A stretch of DNA of 64,000 nucleotides, from assembly GCF_018618755.1 (NCBI RefSeq), contig NZ_JACSMR010000007.1, positions 1 to 64,000 on the forward strand, read 5' to 3'. The stretch comes from Exiguobacterium sp. s193 (GTDB taxonomy: Bacteria > Bacillota > Bacilli > Exiguobacteriales > Exiguobacteriaceae). Shown one piece after another: positions 16,267-24,071 of the stretch. The translations under genes were made by a program, and so were the position numbers. Positions within the stretch are counted from its first letter, which is position 1. Every line of letters starts with the position of its first letter. The notes beneath the pieces were generated by a model, which worked only from the letters and a program-made list of their open reading frames with translations, was not told the DNA's origin and made no database searches.

Positions 16267-16551
16267 TCACTTCAAATCTTGTATGCTCATGCGCTCCAGC
16301 TCTTTTTCCTGATTTTTTCTAAACACCTCTCGGCCTTTCCCCCACTCCGCTACCAAACAAAGCAAACCAAACCCTGTGATTAGCAAGTATTGCATTGTAC
16401 TAACCGACTCGACGTTAACATATCGCCAAGTCATTCCCGCTACAAAAAGCAACGGAACAACTGCCCCTAAATACACATTCTTTTGACTCGATAATACATA
16501 CTGCACTCCGAGCACAGCTGCATAAAGTAAACCTTTTAACAGAATATCCAT
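16267..16551 (-). CDS. Small membrane protein, unknown function
   Basis: This 94-residue protein has three hydrophobic segments (4-20, 27-42, 54-68) and a charged tail ending KELERMSIQDLK. The start was set at ATG 16551 by AGGAGG 8 bases upstream; the frame is open further but without coding character. It is convergent with the preceding membrane protein gene. No family recognised. Confidence 0.68.
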   Translation of the reverse strand: MDILLKGLLYAAVLGVQYVLSSQKNVYLGAVVPLLFVAGMTWRYVNVESVSTMQYLLITGFGLLCLVAEWGKGREVFRKNQEKELERMSIQDLK

Positions 16552-16695
16552 TTCATTTTTCCTCCTAGTCGAGCATATTTTAAAACCATCAACCATTTAT
16601 CAATATCAATAATTTACCATATTGAAACGGATTTTCATTCGATATTTATGATGATTACAATAATGTAAGTGAATACCTAAATGGAGAAAAACTAA

Positions 16696-16733
16696 AAAAC
16701 GATTCTTCTCTTAAACGAGAAAAATCGTTTTCC
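16696..16733. terminator. Hairpin with T/A flanks, probably bidirectional
   Basis: AAAACGATTCTTCTC pairs with GAGAAAAATCGTTTT with one mismatch around a 6-base loop. It lies in the 5' leader of the minus strand membrane gene and upstream of a + strand gene, so it may attenuate rather than end a known transcript. Confidence 0.5.
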
Positions 16734-16871
16734 GTCTTCAATCTCAAGCCCCTCTAGATGCTGTTCTCTATCTGTATAAAGATAATGATTTGACTAACTT
16801 TAATGAAACCAAGCATAATGATAAACAGCAAAGTGTTACACAACTCGCTCTGCAACGAAAGGATGTTGGTT

Positions 16872-17117
16872 ATGTCATCAAAAAAAGTCTGGACAGTCGA
16901 AGGTTATGAAGAGCACGGTGTCGAGAAACATGGAGAAGCAAGTTTGACTGAATCGTTTACGAATGAGGCCGATGCTCGTAAAGCTGCTAAAAAAATGGCG
17001 GATCAGCACGATGACCTTGATGTATATGTCATTTATACAAATACATCAAGCGGAAAAACAGAAGAACGCTTCTTCAATTCTGATGGATCTTACAGTGAAG
17101 AAGGATATGAATGGTAA
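16872..17117 (+). CDS. Unknown 81-residue acidic protein
   Basis: Not recognised. The start at MSSKKVWTVEGYEEHG is set by GAAAGGA 8 bases before the ATG. The protein is acidic, with strand-helix-strand character (ADARKAAKKMADQHD, DVYVIYTNTSSGKTEERFF), and ends GYEW. No membrane segment. Single gene with its own terminator. Confidence 0.68.
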   Translation: MSSKKVWTVEGYEEHGVEKHGEASLTESFTNEADARKAAKKMADQHDDLDVYVIYTNTSSGKTEERFFNSDGSYSEEGYEW

Positions 17118-17123
17118 CAGCTT

Positions 17124-17148
17124 AGCCGTCGATTTGACGGCTTTTTTT
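17124..17148 (+). terminator. Intrinsic terminator
   Basis: Stem AGCCGTC/GACGGCT with a 5-base loop and seven T, 6 bases after the stop of the upstream gene. Confidence 0.92.
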
Positions 17149-17330
17149 GTACAGCGAACTGTATGATTAAGCACAATACCTAACTCCATACAAAAGAAAC
17201 GCTCTGTTGAGCAGTTCATCGGAAAACTTTTAAGGCTGACTCATGTCGGAGAATATCTATGAATCCGTACTTTTTTCATGCGTGATTCATACAAGTACTA
17301 AACAATCATGAACAATACGAATTTACATCA

Positions 17331-17373
17331 AAATGGCCGATAATCCCGTAAAAAGTGGGATTATCGGCCATTT
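17331..17373. repeat. Perfect 17-bp hairpin at the edge of the dispersed repeat
   Basis: AAATGGCCGATAATCCC pairs perfectly with its complement around GTAAAAAGT. The right arm (ATCGGCCATTT) is also the left border of the type I repeat, and the same border motif recurs at 55941 without the left arm. It may be a terminator. Confidence 0.7.
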
Positions 17374-17545
17374 GATTGATCGAGGACGGAAACGTTCATC
17401 CTCGACTCCTATGGGGAAAGGAAACGCGATTCGCGTTTCCGTCAGGAATAGGTAAGACCCGGCATGACCGCATTAAAATGCGAGCTGCCGCGGCTTACCT
17501 TCCGCCCATGGAAAGCGAGGATGGCGGAAACGTCCGTCATAAGCA
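17363..17545. repeat. Dispersed structured repeat, type I, copy 1
   Basis: About 180 bases closely match the copy at 55941-56120, sharing ATCGGCCATT, CATCCTCGACTCCTATGGG, AGGAATAGGTAAGACCCGGC, GCCGCGGCTTACCTTCCGCC and CATGGAAAGCGAGGATGG. The ends are complementary (CATCCTCG with CGAGGATG, CCTATGGG with CCCATGG), and two further internal hairpins are visible. Where the arms vary between copies they still pair (AACGCG/CGCGTT here, GAAGCGCG/CGCGCTTC there), which suggests a selected RNA or DNA fold. No coding capacity. Confidence 0.85.
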
Positions 17546-17561
17546 TTATTTTTAGTCTGAC

Positions 17562-18707
17562 TTACGCTTGCGGACGTTTCCGACGCAATCCGTAGTACTG
17601 GTAAAATTGAACTTCAATATTCCCATTGTAAAGCTTACGGCGTTTTGTCGCCGGACGACCGAATGCTTTTTCGAACTCGACGTACGACGTGATCATGTAG
17701 ACACTATAGTACGGGAATTCACGGAATGCATTCCCAATCTTCCGGTACAGCTGATGGACTTCGCGTGCGTCCTCGAGACGTTCACCGTACGGCGGGTTAC
17801 CGATGATGACACCAAAGTCTTCCTTCGGCTTGAAGTCGGCCGCGTCGCGTTGCATGACGTTGATCGCGTCCCGGACGTCCGCAAGCTCGGCATTTTGTTT
17901 TGCCAGCTTGACCATCTCCGGATCCGTATCGTTGGCATAGATTTTGAGCGGTTTGTCCCACTCGGCTTTTTCGTTTGCTTCCTTGATCGCGTCGAACCAG
18001 GCTTTTTTCGGAATCGCTGCCCATTCCTGCGAGACGAACTCACGGTTGATCCCGGGTGCGATATTGCGTCCGATCATCGCCGCTTCGATGGCAAGTGTCC
18101 CGGAACCGGTGAAGACGTCGTATAGTGGCATGTCCGGCTTCCAGTTCGTCAGCATCAGCATTGCTGCGGCCATCGTCTCTTTCAGTGGTGCCGCCGAGTG
18201 GAACTCGCGGTAGCCGCGTTTATGAAGGGCGTCGCCTGACGTATCGATCGTCAGTGTCGCAATATCTTTTAAGAGCGCGACTTCGATCGGGAAGCTGGCA
18301 CCGGTTTTCGGCAGCCATTCGTCCCCTTTGTTATACGCTTCCTGCATGTGCGAAACGATCGCTTTTTCGGTGATTTTCTGACAGTCACGGATCGAGAACA
18401 ACTTCGATTTGACCGAGCGGCCGTTGACGACGTAGTCTGCTTCCCACGGGAGCAACTCGCTCCATGGGAGGTCCTTGACTTGATCAAATAATTTTTCGAA
18501 TGATGTCGCCTTAAATTCCGCAACGACGAGTTTGACACGGTCCGCTGTCCGTAACCAGAGGTTGAGACGGGGAATGTCCTCCATCTCACAGTCGATGTAT
18601 ACTTTTCCGTCCTCGACCGTACACTCATATCCTAAATCGCGGACTTCTTTTGCGACCAATGCCTCGATGCCCATTGCCGCCGTCGCGATGACTAAACGTT
18701 TTGCCAT
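17562..18707 (-). CDS. THUMP domain 23S rRNA guanine-N2 methyltransferase (RlmL/YpsC family)
   Basis: This 381-residue enzyme has an N-terminal ferredoxin-like plus THUMP region (1-155) for RNA binding. A class I methyltransferase domain follows, with the SAM loop DVFTGSGT (197-204) and the catalytic NPPYGER (304-310). Family members make m2G in 23S rRNA (position 2445 by homology to RlmL). It lies just downstream of rnpB on the same strand, the arrangement also known from Bacillus (ypsC-rnpB). The hydrophilic C-terminus ends RRKRPQA. Length is typical of the short Firmicute version, without the RlmK domain. Confidence 0.92.
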   Translation of the reverse strand: MAKRLVIATAAMGIEALVAKEVRDLGYECTVEDGKVYIDCEMEDIPRLNLWLRTADRVKLVVAEFKATSFEKLFDQVKDLPWSELLPWEADYVVNGRSVKSKLFSIRDCQKITEKAIVSHMQEAYNKGDEWLPKTGASFPIEVALLKDIATLTIDTSGDALHKRGYREFHSAAPLKETMAAAMLMLTNWKPDMPLYDVFTGSGTLAIEAAMIGRNIAPGINREFVSQEWAAIPKKAWFDAIKEANEKAEWDKPLKIYANDTDPEMVKLAKQNAELADVRDAINVMQRDAADFKPKEDFGVIIGNPPYGERLEDAREVHQLYRKIGNAFREFPYYSVYMITSYVEFEKAFGRPATKRRKLYNGNIEVQFYQYYGLRRKRPQA

Positions 18708-18756
18708 GATTGTTCACGCTCCTACCTGTTTTTAAAATTTCCAAGTTCAACTCAAT

Positions 18757-18792
18757 AAAAAAAGAGCCCAGTTGGACCTGGACTCTCGTTCA
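18757..18792 (-). terminator. Intrinsic terminator of rnpB
   Basis: On the minus strand GAGTCCAG pairs with CTGGGCTC (one G-T pair) and is followed by TTTTTTT. It lies between the RNase P RNA and rlmL, so the two are separately transcribed or rlmL depends on read-through. Confidence 0.88.
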
Positions 18793-18808
18793 AAGTAAAA
18801 ATAACAGC

Positions 18809-19196
18809 CTATGTGGTCCTGTAAGCCATGTTCTGTTCCCTAGTGTTGCAAACGGTTTGACCCTCACACGTGGGCGACAATCATCTATCTCCGTATTTAC
18901 ATACGCTCTCCTTCGCGTTCAGTTCCGCTCCAGAAATTCCCCTACCAAATTTGGGTTTCTCGCTCGTGGGGTTTACCTCGTTCCACCCTTACTGTTTCCA
19001 GTAAGGCTCCGTCACTGTGGCACTTTCAAGAAGTTTCGGCCGTATCCGAAGACTTAGGCGTTCCTTCTGCCGTCAGCACGACGCTGCCTACACTTATCTT
19101 TTCGTGTAGCACGATCACTACAACCATCGCAGGTTGTGCGAGCATGGACTTTCCTCAAAGCACCGAAGTGCCCCGCAATTGTCCGAACCAACATAG
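18809..19196 (-). ncRNA. rnpB: RNase P RNA, type B
   Basis: This is the catalytic RNA that removes 5' leaders from pre-tRNA. Conserved blocks are in order on the minus strand: GAGGAAAGTCCATGCTCGCAC, CTGACGGCAG, GAAAGTGCCACAGTGACG, GTGGAACG-GGTAAACCCC, GAGCGAGAAACCCAAATTT, GATAGATGATTG and ACAGAACATGGCTTACAG. The 5' CTATGT and 3' ACATAG form helix P1, setting the ends, for about 388 bases. The block pattern is that of the Bacillus (type B) class. Confidence 0.97.
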
Positions 19197-19208
19197 TCAC
19201 TGCTTAAC

Positions 19209-19237
19209 AGTGTAGCGCACTCCCCTGTTTCCCGCAA
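19209..19237 (-). promoter_or_regulatory. Promoter of rnpB
   Basis: TTGCGG (-35) and TACACT (-10) are 17 bases apart on the minus strand, placing the start 7-12 bases downstream, at the P1 helix. Confidence 0.7.
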
Positions 19238-19268
19238 GGTTTATTTTCAGAAACGGCAATCGAAAAAG

Positions 19269-19298
19269 TTGCGTTTCCCCGTGATTTCGCGGTATAGT
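19269..19298 (+). promoter_or_regulatory. Promoter of the unknown gene divergent from rnpB
   Basis: TTGCGT (-35) and TATAGT (-10) are separated by 18 bases and lie about 28 bases before the start codon. Confidence 0.6.
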
Positions 19299-19325
19299 AC
19301 AATGGTTCAGAAGGGGGCATGTACT

Positions 19326-19769
19326 ATGAAAAAACGACGCTCTGGTACGAACCAGCGTACCGTCCGGAAGCTGACGTTCTTGATCGAAATCGATGAAGTC
19401 AAGGCGCTGCATCTCCGTAACGGGATTTTTGCCTTTTATCGTAAAGGAGAACTCATCCACGCATTCGAACCATTTAATGTGAAACAACCGGATGCGCTAT
19501 CAAAACGAAGCTATCATTTCGACCAACACGATATTCTTTTGATGAACGAACGATTCCCACAACAAATCCCGCTCTATGATGAAGCGATGACATTACGCTC
19601 TTGGGCGGATCAGGTTGCCTTCGGTTTATATCAATTGATTGATTCGGGACGACTCTCGTTTGTCCATGAGGATGATACCGGGTATAAAATGGAAGCGAAA
19701 ATCGAGTGGACAGGTGAGACGCTCACCATGCCGACTCCTGTCTATAAAAAAGGAAAAGACCCAAAGTAA
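19326..19769 (+). CDS. Unknown 147-residue basic protein
   Basis: Not recognised. The start at MKKRRSGTNQRTVRK is set by AAGGGGGC upstream. The N-terminus is strongly basic (KKRR, RTVRK), which would suit nucleic-acid binding. The rest has mixed strand and helix (LTFLIEIDEVKALHLRNGIFAFYRKGE; DEAMTLRSWADQVAFGLYQLID). Single gene, divergent from rnpB, with its own promoter and terminator. Confidence 0.72.
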   Translation: MKKRRSGTNQRTVRKLTFLIEIDEVKALHLRNGIFAFYRKGELIHAFEPFNVKQPDALSKRSYHFDQHDILLMNERFPQQIPLYDEAMTLRSWADQVAFGLYQLIDSGRLSFVHEDDTGYKMEAKIEWTGETLTMPTPVYKKGKDPK

Positions 19770-19789
19770 ACCTTTGAGTCCTTCCCGCT

Positions 19790-19823
19790 GCCAGTTCCTT
19801 TTACCGGGAACTGGCTTTTTTAT
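19790..19823 (+). terminator. Intrinsic terminator
   Basis: GCCAGTTCC pairs with GGAACTGGC and is followed by TTTTTTAT. It also separates the convergent subtilase gene. Confidence 0.9.
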
Positions 19824-21163
19824 TTGACCGTTAGGACACGTTCGACCGTCCGCGTATGGCGGCCGGCAGACGTCGTAAAGACGAGTTTGTATGTCCCTTT
19901 GTCTTTAAGTTTGTATGAAAACTTATGCAGTCCGTTCCGCAAATTGGCATCCGAGAACGTTTTGACGACGGCGCCGTCTTTATAGAGACGGGTCCGTGTC
20001 GGTGCACTGGCGTATTCATTGAAATAAAACGAAAACGTCTGGTTCGGTTTGACGACGGTTGGCAACGAAATTTTGGAGATCGGTGCCGGTACTTTTGCGA
20101 GCATCCCGGCATTCAGCCGTCCCGTCCCGTAATGCAAGACCGTGTCGCCCGACTTTTTCGACGCCGCCGCATACAGTTTACTGCGTAACGTATGGTTCGA
20201 GACGAACGGGTTTTTCGACTTCGCGAGGGCCATGACGCCACTGACCATCGGTGTCGCCATCGATGTCCCGTCGAGGTAGCCGTACTTGTTGCCGACGATC
20301 GTCGAGTAGACGCCTTCCCCCGGTGCCATGATATTCAGTCCCCGACCGTAGTTCGAGAACGTCGAGGCACGTCCGAGTGTCCCGACGGCACCGACACCGA
20401 CGACCGACTTCATCGAAGCGGGGAACAGTAATTTATTGCGCCCGTCATTCCCAGCAGCTCCGACGACGACAATGTTGTTCGCTTCCGCCTTTTTAAGTGC
20501 TGCTTCCATATACGGGTCAAACTCATATTGACCAAGCGACAAGTTGATGACGTCCGCGCCCTGCGCGATCGCATACAAAATCCCGTCCCCGATATCAATC
20601 GAACTCGCATAATCGCCGTCGAAGACGTCGGCCCCGATCAGCTTGACACCGGATGCGACACCGACAATTCCTTTACCGTCCTGCGCCGCAGCAACGATGC
20701 CGGCGACATGGGTCCCGTGATCGTCCGGCTTGCGGATGCCGGAAATCGTCGTCGTCTTATAGATGACGTTTTTGAACTCCGAGTGTTTCGTATCGATCGC
20801 ATCATCAATGATCGCGACCCGGATATCTGATTTACCGCGGCTGTACTTCCAGTAAGTAGGAATGCGGGATTGATCGAGATATGTTTGTTGCAATTGAGCG
20901 GAGTCGACCGCTTTTTCGACCGTCGTGACCGGAATCAAATCCGGTTCGATTTCCGCTTCATCGACATGCGCGAGCGGTTCGACGAGTGAAAACCCGTCTT
21001 GCTTTAAGGGACGAACTTCTTCTAATCCTTGGTCATGCAACCAGGTTTGTTTTTGTTGGTCAGTAAATGTTGGATCGTACTGGACATATTGGGAGTTAGC
21101 GAAGGCTGACGTAGGTAAACCTACCGTCATCGCGACAGTGAGTAATGCAAGTTGCTTTTTCAT
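19820..21163 (-). CDS. Secreted subtilisin-like serine protease (S8 family)
   Basis: This is an exported endopeptidase of 447 residues. The signal peptide MKKQLALLTVAMTVGLPTSAFA (1-22) is followed by a propeptide-like region (23-100). The S8 domain has catalytic Asp120 (AIIDDAID), His149 (DDHGTHVAG), oxyanion Asn239 (GAAGND) and Ser301 (GTSMATP). A C-terminal beta-rich domain (about 355-447) may bind cell wall or substrate. The frame is open 56 codons upstream, but the start was placed at the ATG that begins the signal peptide. No operon partner is obvious. Confidence 0.95.
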   Translation of the reverse strand: MKKQLALLTVAMTVGLPTSAFANSQYVQYDPTFTDQQKQTWLHDQGLEEVRPLKQDGFSLVEPLAHVDEAEIEPDLIPVTTVEKAVDSAQLQQTYLDQSRIPTYWKYSRGKSDIRVAIIDDAIDTKHSEFKNVIYKTTTISGIRKPDDHGTHVAGIVAAAQDGKGIVGVASGVKLIGADVFDGDYASSIDIGDGILYAIAQGADVINLSLGQYEFDPYMEAALKKAEANNIVVVGAAGNDGRNKLLFPASMKSVVGVGAVGTLGRASTFSNYGRGLNIMAPGEGVYSTIVGNKYGYLDGTSMATPMVSGVMALAKSKNPFVSNHTLRSKLYAAASKKSGDTVLHYGTGRLNAGMLAKVPAPISKISLPTVVKPNQTFSFYFNEYASAPTRTRLYKDGAVVKTFSDANLRNGLHKFSYKLKDKGTYKLVFTTSAGRHTRTVERVLTVK

Positions 21164-21221
21164 ATCGACCCTGCCCTTCAAAAGATACACGCCGATTCGA
21201 TGGATGTGCTGATTCAACGGA

Positions 21222-21638
21222 CTAAAAAGGAACAGTGCCTTCCGACTCGTCACTGACTTCGAAGGGAATGATCTTCCCGATCGTGACATACGAATAATAG
21301 CGTGCCAGGACGGCGCGCCAACGCGTCGCATCGATTCCCGTCAAGTCTTCTCCGAGCGGTGAACCATCGAATGTCTCGAACTGCTGACAAAAAAACGCTT
21401 CCTCGTCCGCGTTCCAGGTGACGGCTTCGCCGATGAAACCCGTTGAGAACCTGACGAAATCAGCAATCGACGGGCCGATGACTTCTGCCGGGAGACGTTC
21501 ACTCATCCGCCCGACCAGTTCGTAGCGGTCACGCTCTGCATGATCGGCTTCCTCTAACGTTTGACACAGTAAGACTTCGCGATTGATTTCGACGAGGACG
21601 ATGTAGTCCCCGCTCGGTACATTGACGTGGATCATCAC
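21222..21638 (-). CDS. Unknown 138-residue acidic protein
   Basis: Not recognised. It starts MMIHVNVPSGDYIVLVEINRE behind AAGGGG. A strand-rich N-terminus is followed by helices (ADHAERDRYELVGRMSERL; ATRWRAVLARYYSYV). Acidic overall, with no signal peptide. It lies between the subtilase and another unknown gene on the same strand, each with a small gap. Confidence 0.68.
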   Translation of the reverse strand: MMIHVNVPSGDYIVLVEINREVLLCQTLEEADHAERDRYELVGRMSERLPAEVIGPSIADFVRFSTGFIGEAVTWNADEEAFFCQQFETFDGSPLGEDLTGIDATRWRAVLARYYSYVTIGKIIPFEVSDESEGTVPF

Positions 21639-21694
21639 TACACCCCTTGGATTGATTTCGTGCAGTTTCTAGGTGTCAGATTCTGTTCACTAAG

Positions 21695-22387
21695 TTATAA
21701 AGTCCATTTTCGATCAAACATCAATTCGATCGGTTCGTTGTCCTTAGACTTTAACATACGAACGCGCGTCGTATCAATTTGATCGAGTAAATCTGCTTGC
21801 TGTAACGAACGGATTTCTGGCGCCTCTGACTCGGCAATCCGGGTACGGTATGGTTCGAGCAATGCGTGTTGTTGACTCGCAAGTGCGTACCAAGCGAGAC
21901 GGGCGAACGGCTCGTCCTTCGCTGTTTCGAGCGCGTAGCTTTCGAAAATATCTGGAAGATAACTGCTAAATTGATCAAGGGCGTCAATCCGCTCGGCAAG
22001 ATCAAGAACCGTCAACCAGCTCGGTAACGACAATAGAGATTCACTTGACCACCAATCAATCAGGTCGACGTGTTCCTTAAAGAGCTGTTGCGCTTCCGTC
22101 CGGTCGATGAAATGATGCATCGTCTGTATCAATTCGTTCCAGGCAATCGTCCAGTACTCTTCTGACGGATTGGCCGAGATGAAGAATTGACGGTAGACCG
22201 TCAACAATTCCGAGACGTCCTGTAATGTTTCGACGTCAAGCCGCTGGTTGAGACGGCTGACGGCTTTCGTGAAATAGCTTGGTTCTAATGTTAGTGCCAT
22301 ATAAAGTAATTTCGGAACATCTTTTAAGTCGCCTTGATCAATCGTTTCGAATAATTCTTGAATCCATTCTGGTTGTTCGTTTGTCAT
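21695..22387 (-). CDS. Unknown 230-residue helical protein
   Basis: Not recognised. It is almost entirely amphipathic helices rich in Leu, Glu and Asp, for example VSELLTVYRQFFIS and TVLDLAERIDALDQFSSYL, resembling an alpha-solenoid or TPR-like scaffold without clear repeats. No signal peptide. A binding site is weakly visible (GGGGAGAAC) before the ATG. Neighbour of the K+ channel gene on the same strand. Confidence 0.68.
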   Translation of the reverse strand: MTNEQPEWIQELFETIDQGDLKDVPKLLYMALTLEPSYFTKAVSRLNQRLDVETLQDVSELLTVYRQFFISANPSEEYWTIAWNELIQTMHHFIDRTEAQQLFKEHVDLIDWWSSESLLSLPSWLTVLDLAERIDALDQFSSYLPDIFESYALETAKDEPFARLAWYALASQQHALLEPYRTRIAESEAPEIRSLQQADLLDQIDTTRVRMLKSKDNEPIELMFDRKWTL

Positions 22388-22458
22388 AAGTAAGTTCTCC
22401 CCTGTGTAAGTAAATTTATTTACTATACCCGAAAAGAAATCATTTTAATCCGGTTTGA

Positions 22459-23454
22459 TTAAAAAGCCCCGATCCGTTTCGCCGTTTCTTCGCCACAGAG
22501 GACGATTAATCTTGTGTCCGGTGAGATCGTTTCATCGAGCCGGCGGTTCAGGTCGAGCCGTTTTCCGTCCGACAAGATCGTCACCCCTTCTTCAAGCATC
22601 GCATGGAACGCTTCGCGGTACGTCTTCCACTCCGGGCGGACAGGAATCGAGAACATCCCGTCCCCATCCTTCGTCAATAAGTTCGTCACGACTTTCGTGA
22701 CGCCCGGGTGATGCGCGGCAAGAATCGCCATCCGGGAAATCGTTTCATCGCCAAGCAACACCTCGTCAACCTTGACCTGTTCGAAACTGTCGAGGTGTTC
22801 CTCGAGCATCATCTCGACGATCGTATAGATATTCGGATTCGCCCGTTCGATGCTCGAAGCAATCAGGAGCGTCCGACCGTCTGCTAACGCTGGCGGCATC
22901 GTGTGATCCGCGAGAACAATCGCCCGCGCCGCTTGTTTGATGTTCGCCCGTTCTAAGGTCGTCGCGAGCGCCGGGTCCCCGTTGACATAGTGGAAGCGTT
23001 CATGACTGAACGGTTCGCGTTCCAAATCATCGACGAGGATGACATCTGTCGTCTCGAGTAGTTCTTCGATTACATGTTTCGACCGACGGCTGTAGCCGAA
23101 GACGATCGTATGTCCTGCTTCTTTCACTTGCAACATCCCTCTCTCTTTTTGATCACGAATCACCTGGACCCCGTCGATGAGCTTTGAAATCAAACTCCCG
23201 ACGATCCCGATCCCGAAGATGAAGACAAAAATCGTCATCACCCGCCCGAAGTCCGTATTCGGGAAAAAATCACCATATCCGACCGTGACAACGGTCGTCA
23301 TCGTCCAGTAGACGGCACGGAAATACGAGCCGAACGTCTCCGGTTCGACAACGTACATGATTAAGGAGACGCCAAAGACGAAGATAAACGAGGCGTAGCC
23401 GAGCGTCCGCATCTTTAAAAAGGACATCTTCCGTAAAAATCGAAACCAAATCAT
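22459..23454 (-). CDS. Potassium channel with RCK (TrkA-N) regulatory domain, YugO-like
   Basis: This 331-residue membrane channel has helix 1 (about 18-36), a pore loop with the selectivity filter TVGYGD (57-62) and helix 2 (70-92). A cytoplasmic nucleotide-binding RCK domain begins HTIVFGYSRRSKHVIEELL (about 114). The usual GxGxxG of the Rossmann loop is replaced by GYSRRS, so ligand preference may differ from NAD. A C-terminal TrkA-C-like part ends the protein. The two-helix architecture matches MthK and Bacillus YugO. AAAGGAAG precedes the ATG. Confidence 0.93.
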   Translation of the reverse strand: MIWFRFLRKMSFLKMRTLGYASFIFVFGVSLIMYVVEPETFGSYFRAVYWTMTTVVTVGYGDFFPNTDFGRVMTIFVFIFGIGIVGSLISKLIDGVQVIRDQKERGMLQVKEAGHTIVFGYSRRSKHVIEELLETTDVILVDDLEREPFSHERFHYVNGDPALATTLERANIKQAARAIVLADHTMPPALADGRTLLIASSIERANPNIYTIVEMMLEEHLDSFEQVKVDEVLLGDETISRMAILAAHHPGVTKVVTNLLTKDGDGMFSIPVRPEWKTYREAFHAMLEEGVTILSDGKRLDLNRRLDETISPDTRLIVLCGEETAKRIGAF

Positions 23455-23523
23455 CTTTTTTTCACTTCCTTTCGAACAAATCCTCTTTCTGTCCTGTTAA
23501 TAAGGGCGAAGGAGGTGATACAC

Positions 23524-23751
23524 ATGACACAAGCGGAAGAAATCAAAACAAGTCTCGTCGTCGTTTACGAACGACAAGATAAAGTCTCGCCGAACGGTGA
23601 CGCCATCATCGCAAAACGTCGTTTCAACGGACTGCGCCCGAACTTAGCACCTGAAGCAGTCGCTGCGATCGGTCAAGCGATCGGGACATTAATCGCGGGT
23701 ACCTATGCCCACAGTGAAATCAGTCGTGATTACGCCCTACTCAACTCATAA
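23524..23751 (+). CDS. DUF1659 family protein
   Basis: This 75-residue protein contains the family's strand-rich core KTSLVVVYERQ... and ends with the helix AVAAIGQAIGTLIAGTYAHSEISRDYALLN. The start is set by AAGGAGGTGATACAC before ATG 23524. It is followed 18 bases later by a DUF2922 gene. The two families are regularly adjacent in Bacillales, implying a joint but unknown role. Cytoplasmic, no motif. Confidence 0.85.
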   Translation: MTQAEEIKTSLVVVYERQDKVSPNGDAIIAKRRFNGLRPNLAPEAVAAIGQAIGTLIAGTYAHSEISRDYALLNS

Positions 23752-23769
23752 TCTTAAAGGAGGACTCTC

Positions 23770-23976
23770 ATGGAACACACGATTCTGTTAACGTTTGAGA
23801 CATCGACGAACAAACCCTTCCGCCTCCGACTCGCGGGAGCGAAAGCCGATACGACCGTCGCCGAAATTAAAGCACTTGGCGATTTGATGGTCGCCCACGA
23901 TCCGTTTTATAGCGGCATCGTCAAATTGAGCGAAGCGGAACTTCAAAACAGTTCCGAATCCGCGTACGTCCTGTAA
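23770..23976 (+). CDS. DUF2922 family protein
   Basis: This 68-residue protein starts HTILLTFETSTNKPFRLRLAGAK, a strand pair typical of DUF2922, then a helix (TVAEIKALGDLMVA). AAAGGAGG lies 8 bases before the ATG. It forms an operon with the DUF1659 gene and is closed by a strong terminator. Function unknown. Confidence 0.85.
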   Translation: MEHTILLTFETSTNKPFRLRLAGAKADTTVAEIKALGDLMVAHDPFYSGIVKLSEAELQNSSESAYVL

Positions 23977-23989
23977 GCAATCAACTGGA

Positions 23990-24029
23990 CCGTCATCACT
24001 ACCGATTAAGGTGGTGATGACGTTTTTTT
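23990..24029 (+). terminator. Intrinsic terminator
   Basis: CGTCATCACTACC pairs with GGTGGTGATGACG (one G-T allowed) and is followed by TTTTTTT. It ends the DUF1659-DUF2922 operon. Confidence 0.93.
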
Positions 24030-24071
24030 GGTATACTAGAAGTATCAACCAGCTGGAAAGGAAGTCAATTT

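Noticed and set aside
18708-19196. Short protein frames inside the RNase P RNA region
   Set aside because: The conserved RNA blocks and P1 pairing explain the sequence.
19197-19487. Possible protein gene on the minus strand upstream of rnpB
   Set aside because: It covers the rnpB promoter and is antisense to the gene starting at 19326; no ribosome binding site.
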